NCBI GenBank assembly: GCA_020431825.1
Contig: JAGQHN010000014.1
Location: 1 to 64,000, forward strand
Source of the DNA: Trueperaceae bacterium
GTDB lineage: Bacteria > Deinococcota > Deinococci > Deinococcales > Trueperaceae
DNA length: 64,000 bases
Direction of reading: 5' to 3'
Below are positions 45,591 through 54,271 of the stretch, one piece after another. Numbering within the stretch: position 1 is the stretch's first letter; each line of letters starts with the position of its first letter. A model generated the notes under the pieces. That model did not search any database and had not been told where the DNA came from. It worked only from the letters and a program-made list of their open reading frames with translations. A program made the position numbers and the translations under genes.

Positions 45591-46097
45591 ATGGCTCACT
45601 CACAACCCAAGCTCGAGGTCTGGCTACGCGGCCCACTCCCTGACATACCTGGTACCTTGCAACCCATAGCCCATGCCCTTCTGCAAGCTCTGGAAGAACT
45701 CGAGTCCCTACTCAGTGACTTTCCAGAAAGCCTGCTCTGGGAGCGTCCGGCAGATGTGGCCTCTGTCGGCTTTCATTTGCAGCATATAGCTGGAGTACTG
45801 GATAGGCTCTTTACCTATGCCAGAGGTGAAGCTCTAACTGAAAAGCAGCTGGCTTATCTGAAAGCCGAAGGAGAAGCAAAGGCTAGCAAAGCAGAGCTAC
45901 TTAAAGTAATCAAAGAACAAATTGCCCAGACGCTAGAAACGTTACAAAACAGTTCTGAAGAAGGTTTGCTCGAGCCTCGTAAGGTAGGTAGAAAAGGCTT
46001 ACCCTCCACCGTATTGGGGCTTTATACTCATGCCGCCGAACACACCATGCGGCATCTGGGGCAAGTTCTGGTTACCGTTAAAATTCTGCATCGTTAG
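45591..46097 (+). CDS. DinB-family four-helix protein
   Basis: A 168-aa DinB/YfiT-type putative metalloenzyme: a helical bundle with histidines in FHLQHIAGVLDR and in HAAEHTMRHLGQ that would bind a divalent metal. Some members are thiol-dependent transferases, but this one has no assigned substrate. I chose the ATG at 45591 because TAGAAT ends exactly 7 nt before it and no Shine-Dalgarno is present; an in-frame ATG lies at 45582. Convergent with the MarR-GNAT gene (4-bp overlap). Confidence 0.8.
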   Translation: MAHSQPKLEVWLRGPLPDIPGTLQPIAHALLQALEELESLLSDFPESLLWERPADVASVGFHLQHIAGVLDRLFTYARGEALTEKQLAYLKAEGEAKASKAELLKVIKEQIAQTLETLQNSSEEGLLEPRKVGRKGLPSTVLGLYTHAAEHTMRHLGQVLVTVKILHR

Positions 46098-46963
46098 AGT
46101 TCCTTCTCAAACCAGTGATGCGCATAAGGTTCCTCACTAAAAGGGGCAACTTCCTGGTAACCAAAGCTTTTATAAAGAGCTTGAGCTTCTAATAAGGCTT
46201 TATTCGTTTCTAGTCGAAGCAAGGCTAAACCTCGCTCACGGGCCAAGAACTCGAGCTGTGCGAGAATACGCCGACCTATGCCCATGCCCCGGCAAGAAGC
46301 AGCGACCCACATCCTTTTAATTTCTCCAAAATCTGTATGACACTTAAGCGCACCGCAGCCAACTGCCTCACCCTGCAACAGCGCAAGCACAAAGTAACCC
46401 TGAGGTGGCCTGAGTTCTTCAGGCGCCGCCGAAATACTTACAGAAGGGTCGAAGGCCATTTCAAAACGCTCTGAAAGCTCTTCATAATAATGTGTTAAAC
46501 ACTGCTGCGCTAACCGGCTACCGGGATCGCTAGTGGCAAGGTTTATGCTACTGGCTCTCAGCAAACGCTCAACTGTGGCCATACTTTCGACTAGACTGGC
46601 ACGCTGTTTTTCACTCAGCGGCTCGAGCATAGCTGCGGCTCCCCTATCTGATAATTTGTCTAACAGCGCAACTTCTTTTACCCCTTTGGGGGTCAGGCTT
46701 ACAAAACGAACTCGAGCATCTTCTTTTAGCGAACCAAGCTGAACAAGTCCCTGGTGCTCGAGGGTTCTGAGTAAGCGGCTCACATAACCTGAGTCAAGCC
46801 CAAGGCGCTCCCGCAAAACGCGCACTTCTGCCCCTGCCCCAATTTCAAAAAGCAGCCTTGAAGCCCCTAGCGAACGCTCCCGCCCCAAAAACTCATTTTC
46901 CAGCGCACCTATATGATGCGTGACGGTACGGTTAAACTGTCGGATTTTGGCTATGTCATTCAT
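46094..46963 (-). CDS. MarR-type regulator fused to GNAT acetyltransferase
   Basis: A 289-aa fusion. Residues about 1-140 are a MarR winged helix (LRERLGLDSGYVSRLLRTLE, EDARVRFVSLTPKG); about 150-289 are a GNAT domain with acetyl-CoA motif RGMGIGRRILAQLE and the C-terminal ALYKSFGYQEV. Such fusions are known as regulator/acetyltransferase proteins with unclear substrates. The ATG sits inside a 26-bp palindrome that also contains the -10 box, so strong autoregulation is expected and the mRNA is probably leaderless. Confidence 0.85.
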   Translation of the reverse strand: MNDIAKIRQFNRTVTHHIGALENEFLGRERSLGASRLLFEIGAGAEVRVLRERLGLDSGYVSRLLRTLEHQGLVQLGSLKEDARVRFVSLTPKGVKEVALLDKLSDRGAAAMLEPLSEKQRASLVESMATVERLLRASSINLATSDPGSRLAQQCLTHYYEELSERFEMAFDPSVSISAAPEELRPPQGYFVLALLQGEAVGCGALKCHTDFGEIKRMWVAASCRGMGIGRRILAQLEFLARERGLALLRLETNKALLEAQALYKSFGYQEVAPFSEEPYAHHWFEKEL

Positions 46964-46999
46964 TTATCTGACTATAGTCAGATAAATTTTATTTTGCAA
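46962..46999 (-). promoter_or_regulatory. Promoter and 26-bp palindromic operator of the MarR-GNAT gene
   Basis: On the minus strand TTGCAA (46994-46999) and TATAGT (46971-46976) are exactly 17 bp apart, and TATAGT ends 7 nt before the ATG. The -10 lies in the centre of a perfect 26-bp palindrome (46962-46987, core TCTGACTATAGTCAGA), which reaches into the start codon. This is a compact self-repressed, leaderless promoter by appearance. Confidence 0.65.
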
Positions 47000-47074
47000 G
47001 CAGCATTTGAGAATAAGCCGTTAAGCCAGCTCAAAATCAGTTTGTACAAAACTAAGTTTTTTGAATGCCTTGCG

Positions 47075-47755
47075 CTAAAACCCATACTCCATGGTCTTAT
47101 CACCCTGCTCACCATGTACCTGAGCATTAAAGGAAATGATAATGCGGTCTTTTTGTCCGTCATAGGGCATTGCCTTGTGGTTTAGCCAGCTTGGAAAAAC
47201 AATAAGGCTCCCCTCTTCGGGTTGCATATCGATATGACTGTCTTGCATATAGGCATTGCCCATATCCATATGCGCCCCTCCCAGCAAATCAAAACGCGGG
47301 CTATAAAAACGGGTTATGCCATTATTTGGACCAAGCTGAGGATGATTTTGCCGGGTCTCTGTGTCATCAATCTGCACGTAGTAAACCCCTGACCAGGAGC
47401 AGTTACCGTGCGAGTGAATGTCATGAAAACCGTAGCTGTTCTGAATCTGGAACCAGGCACCAACCACGTGCATATTGAGGTTTTTCGCTGCCACCTGCTG
47501 CCATATATGACCATTCATCTTGCTAGCAATTTCAAACACACTGTGCGAAATAAAGCCAAATAGGCTCTGCATAGCTTCATTGGGGTAGCGTTGCAAAAGG
47601 TCATCGGGGCTCGAGTAAACCACCGTTGGCTCAGAACTACTTGCTTCTTTTTGTTTATAAAACAAGGGAATGAGCTCGGCATTTACAGCTTTATAGTCAG
47701 GAAACTCTGCACGCAGTAAAGGCGTTGCCCAGAGCATTTTCAGATCATTTGGCAT
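47075..47755 (-). CDS. 2OG-Fe(II) oxygenase-like protein
   Basis: A 226-aa protein of the putative 2-oxoglutarate/iron oxygenase group typified by TIGR02466. DIHSHGNCSWSGVYYVQ supplies a first His and an Asn/Trp-rich strand; GSLIVFPSWLNHKAMPYDG and RIIISFNAQV supply the distal His and Arg. Common in phages and marine bacteria; substrate unknown. TATCTT (47763-47768 complement) ends 7 nt before the ATG and no Shine-Dalgarno is present, suggesting a leaderless start. Confidence 0.75.
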   Translation of the reverse strand: MPNDLKMLWATPLLRAEFPDYKAVNAELIPLFYKQKEASSSEPTVVYSSPDDLLQRYPNEAMQSLFGFISHSVFEIASKMNGHIWQQVAAKNLNMHVVGAWFQIQNSYGFHDIHSHGNCSWSGVYYVQIDDTETRQNHPQLGPNNGITRFYSPRFDLLGGAHMDMGNAYMQDSHIDMQPEEGSLIVFPSWLNHKAMPYDGQKDRIIISFNAQVHGEQGDKTMEYGF

Positions 47756-47895
47756 GCTTAATAAGATAACAAGAAACGCCTGAAAATGTGCTTTGGATTC
47801 AAAATTACAATTGTGTCGTAGACAGCAGGCTTTCTATCTGCAATAGCGTCATAATATAGCCAAACCAGAAGTTTCAACTTCAAGTGCACCTGATA

Positions 47896-47909
47896 CAAGC
47901 ATGTGCTTG
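47896..47909. promoter_or_regulatory. Inverted repeat CAAGCA-TG-TGCTTG before the CO dehydrogenase operon
   Basis: A 6-2-6 inverted repeat 20 bp before the coxM ATG, directly upstream of its AAGGAGG. It could bind a regulator of the operon. The upstream TAATAT near 47850 is a possible -10, but no good -35 accompanies it. Confidence 0.35.
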
Positions 47910-47928
47910 ACCCCAAGGAGGTATCTCT

Positions 47929-48810
47929 ATGTTTCCTGCCAGTTTTGATTTTTACCGTGCTCATTCTGCTGAAGAAGCCGTTAGCTTACTCGGTGAACAC
48001 GGTGCCGATTCGCGTATTTTGGCGGGAGGACAAAGCCTCATCCCGGCCATGCGCTACCGTCTGGCACAGCCTACCGTCCTGGTTGATATCAATCAGATGC
48101 AAGCTGCAAATTATATAACCGAAGAAAACGGGGAATTGCGTATCGGTGCAACAGTGCGTGACAGTGACCTCGAGTTCTCTGATCTCATTCGCACAAACTA
48201 TCAGCTGATGTCAGATGTCAGCGATGTCGTAGCTGACCCCATCGTGCGCTTCCGGGGCACCCTGATCGGCAGTCTTTGCCACAACGACCCGTCAGGTGAC
48301 TGGCCTGCAGCTATGCTCGCTGCCAGAGCTAAAATGATTATTCAGAATAAAGACGGGAAACGCGTCGTTAATGCCGACGAATTTATCGTAGATAGCTTTA
48401 CGACTGCTGTTGAAGAAGGCGAAATGGCAGTTGAAACTATCTGGCCTACTCCGAGCAAAAACACTGGCGCTTCCTATCAGAAAATTGAGCGCAAGGTGGG
48501 TGACTATGCCACAGCGGCGGCAGCGGTACAACTCGAGCTTAATGAAGATGGCACCGTAAAAGAAGCCGGTATAGGCATCACTGCGGTTTCCTATGTCGCC
48601 CTCAGGGTTGCTGAAGGTGAAGCCCTGCTACGTGGGCAAAAAGTTACGCGCAATTTAATTAAAGCAGTCGCGGCTGAAGCCTCAAAAATGGCTGACCCTA
48701 TCGCAGATGGCCGCGGCTCAGCCGAATACAAAAAAGAAGTGGTAGGCGTGCTGGTTGCCAAAGGCATCATGCAATCTCTCGAGCGACTTGGTAGGAAAGT
48801 GGAGGCCTAA
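47929..48810 (+). CDS. coxM: Aerobic CO dehydrogenase, FAD-binding medium subunit
   Basis: A 293-aa FAD subunit that passes electrons from the iron-sulfur subunit to the quinone pool side. FAD-binding motifs are [10 protein letters not shown] (32-41) and [17 protein letters not shown] (near 105-121), followed by the CO dehydrogenase flavoprotein C-terminal domain. It heads the operon, with AAGGAGG before the ATG, in the order M-S-L as in Oligotropha carboxidovorans. The DPSGD in place of the common DPAAD is a small variation. Confidence 0.93.
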   Translation: MFPASFDFYRAHSAEEAVSLLGEHGADSRILAGGQSLIPAMRYRLAQPTVLVDINQMQAANYITEENGELRIGATVRDSDLEFSDLIRTNYQLMSDVSDVVADPIVRFRGTLIGSLCHNDPSGDWPAAMLAARAKMIIQNKDGKRVVNADEFIVDSFTTAVEEGEMAVETIWPTPSKNTGASYQKIERKVGDYATAAAAVQLELNEDGTVKEAGIGITAVSYVALRVAEGEALLRGQKVTRNLIKAVAAEASKMADPIADGRGSAEYKKEVVGVLVAKGIMQSLERLGRKVEA

Positions 48811-48812
48811 CG

Positions 48813-49298
48813 GTGGAAATAACCCTAAATGTTAATGGTCAAGAGCATAAAGTAGATGTTGAGCCCAGAACCCTCCTGGTTTACGCTTTGCGGGAAAACT
48901 GTGGTCTCAAGGGCGCTCATGTTGGTTGTGATAGCTCGAGCTGTGGTGTCTGCACGGTGGTACTGGACGGCAAGATTCCGGTTAAGTCTTGCACCATGTT
49001 TGCTGTGCAAGCCGAAGGGCACGAAATCACCACCATCGAAGGTCTCGGGGGAGGCGCAAATCTGCACCCATTACAAAAAGCCTTTCATGAGCAGCACGGC
49101 CTCCAGTGTGGCTACTGCACCCCTGCCATGATTATGAGTTCTTATGCTCTTTTGCAACATAACCCCGACCCTAGTGAAGACGATATAAGACGAGGTTTAT
49201 CTGGCAACTTATGCCGCTGCACTGGCTATATGAATATTGTCAAAGCGGTGCAGCAAGCTGCTGCTGACATGCGCCAACCCGCGGAAGCTGCTGATTAA
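48813..49298 (+). CDS. coxS: Aerobic CO dehydrogenase, [2Fe-2S] small subunit
   Basis: A 161-aa subunit with two [2Fe-2S] clusters: the plant-ferredoxin-type set in [13 protein letters not shown] with a later Cys in PVKSC, and the C-terminal set in CGYCTPAM and LCRCTGY. It starts with GTG two bases after coxM. It relays electrons from the molybdenum centre in the large subunit to the FAD. Confidence 0.95.
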   Translation: MEITLNVNGQEHKVDVEPRTLLVYALRENCGLKGAHVGCDSSSCGVCTVVLDGKIPVKSCTMFAVQAEGHEITTIEGLGGGANLHPLQKAFHEQHGLQCGYCTPAMIMSSYALLQHNPDPSEDDIRRGLSGNLCRCTGYMNIVKAVQQAAADMRQPAEAAD

Positions 49299-49350
49299 CC
49301 GTGACAGTGATAGTGCAAAGTAAACGTTTATCTTCTTCAAAGGAGAGCTT

Positions 49351-51720
49351 ATGAGTGATCAAATCAAGGACTTAAACCCTGCTAAAGAATGCAGAGCTAT
49401 GGGCAAAAGCATTAAGCGCCGTGAAGATGCCCGTTTTGTACAGGGGCGCGGTACCTACGTTGATGATATAGAACTGCCCAAAATGCTGCATATGGCGATT
49501 GTCCATAGTCCTTATGCGCACGCTCTAATTAAAGGCATTGATACTGCAGAAGCCCTAAAAGTACCTGGGGTAAAAGCCATCATTACTGCTAAAGATCTGG
49601 CAGGCTTTAATCTGGACTGGATTCCGACCCTGGCAGGTGACAAGCAAATGGTTCTGGCAACTGACCGGGTTATGTATCAGTATCAGGAAGTGGCTGCCGT
49701 TTTTGCCGAAACCCGGGCACAGGCAGTTGACGCTGCCCAGCTGGTTGAAGTTGACTATGAACCACTCGAGGTTGTGGCAGACCCCTTTAAAGCCAGAGAA
49801 GACAAAGTCATTTTACGAACCGACCGCGAGAAAAAGACCAATCATATTTTTAACTGGAACGTTGGTGACCGCGAAGCTACCGATAAAGCTTTGGCAGAAG
49901 CGGAAGTTCGAGTCAAACAAAAAGCCTATTATCCAAGAGTCCACGCTTCGCCGTTAGAACCCTGCGCTATTGTCGCCGATATGAATACTGCCACCGGACG
50001 CCTGACACTCTATCTGACTTCACAGGCGCCCCATGCTCACCGAACCGTAGTTTCACTGGTCACTGGCATCCCAGAAAGCAATATCCGAATTGTTTCCCCT
50101 GATATAGGCGGAGGATTTGGCAACAAGGTTCCGGTTTACCCAGGCTATGTCTGCGCCGCAGCTGGCACCATTGTCCTAGGTGTGCCGGTTAAATGGGTGG
50201 CGACCCGTACCGAAAGCATGACCACCGATTCTTTTGCTCGAGACTTTCATATGGAAGCCGAAATTGGAGCAACCAAAGAGGGCAAAGTCACAGCTCTCAA
50301 AGTCACTACAGTTGCCGACCACGGCGCCTTTGACGCCGCAGCCGACCCCAGCAAATACCCCGCTGGCCTTTTTAGTATTTGCACCGGCTCCTATGATTTT
50401 CCTACGGCCTTTACCGAAGTTGACGCCTACTACACCAACAAAACCCCAGGCGGCGTGGCTTACCGCTGCAGCTTCCGCGTGACTGAAGCCTCTTACATGA
50501 TTGAGCGCGCTATGGACACGGCTGCCCGTGAGCTTAATATGGACCCAGCCGAATTCAGATTCAAGAATTTCATCCAAAAGGAACAGTTCCCCTATAACTC
50601 GCCCCTCGGCTGGACCTATGACAGTGGCGATTATGAAACAACCTTTAAAGTGGCTCTTGAAAAAGTAGGTTATGAGGAGCTGCGCAAAGAGCAAGCTGAA
50701 AAACGTGCTAAAGGCGAAATCATGGGCATTGGCATATCTACATTTACCGAAATCGTAGGTGCTGGGCCAAGTAAAGACTTTGACATTCTGGGCATCAAGA
50801 TGTTTGACGGGGCCGAAATCCGCATTCACCCGACAGGTAGTGTGATTGTAAGAGCAGGTACAAAGTCTCAGGGTCAAGGTCACGAAACCACCTGGGCCCA
50901 AATCGTGGCTGAAGAACTTGGGCTAGATGTCGATAAGATTCTGGTTGAAGAAGGTGATACTGATACCGCACCTTATGGACTTGGCACTTATGCCAGCCGC
51001 TCTACACCAACCGCGGGTGGCGCGCTGGCTCTTGGCGCCAGACGGATTAGAGAAAAAGCCAAACGGATTGCAGCCCACTTGCTCGAGGTTTCTGCCGATG
51101 ACATTGAGTGGGAAGATTACAAATTTCAGATCAAGGGCGTACCCAGCAAATCAGTGACCACGCAAGATTGTGCCTTTGCTGCCTACACCAACCCGGCGCC
51201 CGGCGATGAACCCGGGCTCGAGACGACCTACTACTACGACCCACCCAACCTGACCTTCCCGCATGGTGCCTATATTTGTGTTGTAGACATTGACAAAAGC
51301 ACCGGTGAAGTCAAGGTGCGCCGCTTTGTTGCCATCGATGACTGCGGAACCATCATTAACCCCATGATTGTCGAGGGCCAGGTTCATGGTGGTCTTGCCG
51401 AAGGCTTTGCCATGGCCTTTATGCAGGAAATCGTCTATGACGAAGAAGGCAATCACTTAAATACCAACTACACCGATTACCTTATTCCAACGGCCTATGA
51501 AGTGCCCAAATTTGAAACTGGCAACACGGTTACACCCTCCCCTCATCATCCTATTGGCGCCAAAGGTGTTGGCGAATCACCAACTGTTGGCTCGCCTGCT
51601 GCCTATGTCAATGCCGTTATTGACGCCCTTTCCCCTTATGGTGTTAGCGAAATTGATATGCCCATCAGCCGGGAAAAAGTATTTAGTAAATTACGAGCTG
51701 CTGGAGTAGAAGCGTTTTAG
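49351..51720 (+). CDS. coxL: Aerobic CO dehydrogenase form I, molybdopterin large subunit
   Basis: A 789-aa catalytic subunit oxidising CO to CO2 at a Mo-S-Cu centre. The form I loop AYRCSFR is at 370-376 with the copper-binding cysteine C373, which separates true CO dehydrogenase from form II relatives. The Mo-cofactor motif GGGFGNK is near 253-259, TKSQGQGHETT near residue 511-521, and the C-terminal GAKGVGESP contains the catalytic Glu. GGAGAG precedes the ATG. Oxidation of trace CO as an energy supplement is the expected role. Confidence 0.95.
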   Translation: MSDQIKDLNPAKECRAMGKSIKRREDARFVQGRGTYVDDIELPKMLHMAIVHSPYAHALIKGIDTAEALKVPGVKAIITAKDLAGFNLDWIPTLAGDKQMVLATDRVMYQYQEVAAVFAETRAQAVDAAQLVEVDYEPLEVVADPFKAREDKVILRTDREKKTNHIFNWNVGDREATDKALAEAEVRVKQKAYYPRVHASPLEPCAIVADMNTATGRLTLYLTSQAPHAHRTVVSLVTGIPESNIRIVSPDIGGGFGNKVPVYPGYVCAAAGTIVLGVPVKWVATRTESMTTDSFARDFHMEAEIGATKEGKVTALKVTTVADHGAFDAAADPSKYPAGLFSICTGSYDFPTAFTEVDAYYTNKTPGGVAYRCSFRVTEASYMIERAMDTAARELNMDPAEFRFKNFIQKEQFPYNSPLGWTYDSGDYETTFKVALEKVGYEELRKEQAEKRAKGEIMGIGISTFTEIVGAGPSKDFDILGIKMFDGAEIRIHPTGSVIVRAGTKSQGQGHETTWAQIVAEELGLDVDKILVEEGDTDTAPYGLGTYASRSTPTAGGALALGARRIREKAKRIAAHLLEVSADDIEWEDYKFQIKGVPSKSVTTQDCAFAAYTNPAPGDEPGLETTYYYDPPNLTFPHGAYICVVDIDKSTGEVKVRRFVAIDDCGTIINPMIVEGQVHGGLAEGFAMAFMQEIVYDEEGNHLNTNYTDYLIPTAYEVPKFETGNTVTPSPHHPIGAKGVGESPTVGSPAAYVNAVIDALSPYGVSEIDMPISREKVFSKLRAAGVEAF

Positions 51721-51732
51721 GAAGTGGCTAGC

Positions 51733-51783
51733 GATTAGTGGCTAGTGGACTAGATAAATCTTTCTATCCAACAGTCACTAATC
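51733..51783. repeat. Repeats and stem between coxL and coxG
   Basis: GATTAGTG (51733-51740) can pair with CACTAATC (51776-51783), and TGGCTAG/TGGCTAG/TGGACTAG recur in tandem around 51725-51751. CCTTTTCTCC follows. It may attenuate transcription between the structural and maturation genes or stabilise the coxMSL message. Confidence 0.35.
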
Positions 51784-51846
51784 CCTTTTCTCCAGTCACT
51801 CGAGCCCTTTTCAGTCAAGATAAAAAACCTACGAAGGAACTTAAGC

Positions 51847-52299
51847 ATGAAACTTAACTATGATGGTCAAGAACAAATAAATGCTGACTATGATGCTGTA
51901 TGGGCATTTATCAATAATCCAGAAAAAGTCGCCAAGTGCCTGCCTGATGTTGAAAAGCTCGAGATCACTGGAGACAAAAGCTTTACCGCTCATGTCAAGG
52001 TTGGCGTTGGCCCGGTCCGGGGTCGCTTTAAGTTTGATGTTGGGCTCGAGCCTGACGCCGAAAACAACAAAATGAACGTAAACCTTCGGGGAGGTGGCCT
52101 CGGTACCGCCATTGACCTGACAGCTGGTGCCAATATTGCCCAGCAGCAAGAACAGACCCAGCTTGACTGGCAAGGAGAAGCCGTGGTGCGCGGCCCGGCT
52201 GCAACCGTAGGTGCCAGAGTACTTGACCGTAAAGCAAGAGAACTCATTACCCATGTTTTTGCAGAAGTCAAGCGAAATATTGATGAGGAACAGGCTTGA
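51847..52299 (+). CDS. coxG: CoxG-type SRPBCC protein
   Basis: A 150-aa START/SRPBCC-fold protein of the CO dehydrogenase subunit G family. The N-terminal DYDAVWAFINNPEKVAKCLP pattern is diagnostic, and the C-terminal helix carries ARVLDRKARELITHVFAEVK. It is thought to help recruit the enzyme to the membrane or aid electron transfer. It lies 126 bp after coxL behind GAAGGAAC. Confidence 0.9.
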   Translation: MKLNYDGQEQINADYDAVWAFINNPEKVAKCLPDVEKLEITGDKSFTAHVKVGVGPVRGRFKFDVGLEPDAENNKMNVNLRGGGLGTAIDLTAGANIAQQQEQTQLDWQGEAVVRGPAATVGARVLDRKARELITHVFAEVKRNIDEEQA

Positions 52300-52373
52300 A
52301 CAGGGTTAAGTGGATAAAAGTCTCTAAACTTTTCTCCTCATCTTTTAAACCGCTACCCTAAGCCCCGGATACT

Positions 52374-53372
52374 ATGGACACGCTAGAACGAATCTTTCAA
52401 CTCAAACAAAGTGGCGAGCGTTTTGCTATTGCTACTGTGGTAGCGCGCAGGCCACCTGTCTCATCGCAACTGGGTGACAAAGCCATTATTTTTGAAGATG
52501 GACGGCTCGAGGGTTTCATTGGCGGTGCCTGTTCGAGAGAAATTGTTCGGAAGCAGGCCTTAGAAGTCTTAGATCTGGAAAGGTCACGGTTGGTACGTAT
52601 TAGTCCTGACCCTATTGCAGAGACGTCAAATGCTAATCATGATGAGATTTGCGTGCCTATGACCTGCGCCTCTGAAGGCGCTGTAGACATTTATCTTGAA
52701 CCCTACACCGAAAAGAAGCGCATGCTGATTGTCGGCGCTTCTCCTATTGCCATTGCTCTTGCCAGACAGGCTGACTTACAAGGCTACGAACTAACGCTGG
52801 TTTTTGAAAAACAGGAAATCGACACCATTAATTTTGCGCTAGAAGACCTGAAACTCGAGCTGGTCGATATTGATGCTCTCAAAGATTGGCTGAATGCCTT
52901 GCCTGGCAAGCAAAAAGGCAATCTTGAAGCAGTCGTTGCCTCTATGGGTCACTATGACGAGGAAGCACTCGCTCCTCTTGCCAGGGCTAATCCAAGATAT
53001 TTGGGACTGGTCTCGAGTCAAAAACGGGGTGCTAAAATTATCGACTTGCTCTTAGATATAGGCATTCCTAAGGCAGATGTTGACCGCATAAAAAATCCTG
53101 CGGGGCTTGATCTGGCAGCCAAAACCCCCAATGAAGTGGCCGTGTCTATCGTGGCAGAAATGATTCAGTTAAGGCGTCAGGCGGCTCGAGCTGCCAGACA
53201 GATTTTAGAACAGGAAGAAGCCATCTGCCCTACCTGCTCCATGAAAGTGAGTACAGCAACGGCGAGACACAAGGCTGACTATAAGGGGCAAAGTTATTAT
53301 TTTTGCTGCCCTAATTGCAAACATCACTTTTTAAAAGACCCTGAAAAATATCTGGCAGGAGCTAAGCCTTAA
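52374..53372 (+). CDS. XdhC-family maturation protein with C-terminal YHS domain
   Basis: A 332-aa XdhC/CoxI/CoxF-type factor for molybdenum hydroxylase maturation: FAIATVVARRPPVSSQLGDK, EGFIGGACSREIV, then a Rossmann domain (MLIVGASPIAIALARQA) and GLVSSQKRGAKI. The last ~50 residues form a YHS metal-binding domain (CPTCSMKV, then YYFCCPNCKHHF, PEKYL). The YHS part is a plausible copper-delivery module for the Mo-Cu site, which is an inference. The gene lies 3 bp before coxD. Confidence 0.85.
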   Translation: MDTLERIFQLKQSGERFAIATVVARRPPVSSQLGDKAIIFEDGRLEGFIGGACSREIVRKQALEVLDLERSRLVRISPDPIAETSNANHDEICVPMTCASEGAVDIYLEPYTEKKRMLIVGASPIAIALARQADLQGYELTLVFEKQEIDTINFALEDLKLELVDIDALKDWLNALPGKQKGNLEAVVASMGHYDEEALAPLARANPRYLGLVSSQKRGAKIIDLLLDIGIPKADVDRIKNPAGLDLAAKTPNEVAVSIVAEMIQLRRQAARAARQILEQEEAICPTCSMKVSTATARHKADYKGQSYYFCCPNCKHHFLKDPEKYLAGAKP

Positions 53373-53375
53373 ACT

Positions 53376-54266
53376 ATGGCCTTTGCGTCACTCCAGGCAA
53401 TTAAAGATAGCTTTGCCAAGCAGAACTATATTGCTGATGACAAGCTCGCCACCGCCTTACAACTGGTCACCGCTCTGGAAAAACCCTTACTGGTGGAAGG
53501 CCCCGCAGGTGTTGGAAAAACAGCCTGTGCCAAAGTGCTTGCAGCGGTGCTTGATACCCAGCTTATACGCTTACAATGCTATGAAGGTCTTGATACTTCA
53601 ACGGCACTCTACGAGTGGAACTACCCCAAGCAAATGCTGCATATCCGCTTGAGTGAGCAACGTGGCAAAAGTGCTGCTGAGCGCGAAGCAGAGATTTTTG
53701 GCGAGCAGTTTTTGCTGCGTCGACCCTTGCTCGAGGCTATTAGCCAGAGTGATAAACCCCCGGTTTTACTGATTGATGAGATTGACCGTGCCGATGAGGA
53801 GTTTGAGGCCTTTTTACTCGAGCTGCTGGGTGAGTTTCAGGTTAGCATTCCAGAATTAGGAACCATCAAGGCCAAACATAAGCCCTTTGTCATCCTGACC
53901 AGTAACCGCATCCGCGAGCTTTCTGATGCACTGCGCAGACGCTGTCTTTACCTCTGGCAGGGTTACCCCAGTTTTGACAAAGAGGTACGCATTATTGAAA
54001 CGCATCTGCCAGCCATTAATGAGCAGCTGGCAGAGCAAATCGCCCAGGTTATGCTCAAACTCAGAGCTATGCACTTTAATAAAGTGCCAGGGGTTGCCGA
54101 AAGTCTTGACTGGGCACAGGCTCTGGTAAGCTTGCATAAAGGCATGCTCGATATGACGATTATTGAGCAAACACTCGGAACCCTTCTTAAAGATCAGGAA
54201 GACTGGGCTTTATTTGAAGCACACAGGGGCGAGATTGAGCTGGCGCTTTATGAAGCAAATCGTTAA
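53376..54266 (+). CDS. coxD: CoxD-type AAA+ ATPase (MoxR family)
   Basis: A 296-aa MoxR-class AAA+ protein. Walker A is GPAGVGKT (near 42-49), Walker B VLLIDEIDRADEEFEAF, sensor 1 VILTSNRIRELSDALRRRC. CoxD matures the Cu-S part of the active site in Oligotropha together with CoxE. Tight spacing to the neighbours (3 and 5 bp) shows cotranscription. Confidence 0.92.
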   Translation: MAFASLQAIKDSFAKQNYIADDKLATALQLVTALEKPLLVEGPAGVGKTACAKVLAAVLDTQLIRLQCYEGLDTSTALYEWNYPKQMLHIRLSEQRGKSAAEREAEIFGEQFLLRRPLLEAISQSDKPPVLLIDEIDRADEEFEAFLLELLGEFQVSIPELGTIKAKHKPFVILTSNRIRELSDALRRRCLYLWQGYPSFDKEVRIIETHLPAINEQLAEQIAQVMLKLRAMHFNKVPGVAESLDWAQALVSLHKGMLDMTIIEQTLGTLLKDQEDWALFEAHRGEIELALYEANR

Positions 54267-54271
54267 AGCCT

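Noticed and set aside
50176-50901. 241-codon open frame on the minus strand opposite coxL
   Set aside because: It is antisense to the conserved coxL coding region and its residue pattern is a by-product of coxL codons.
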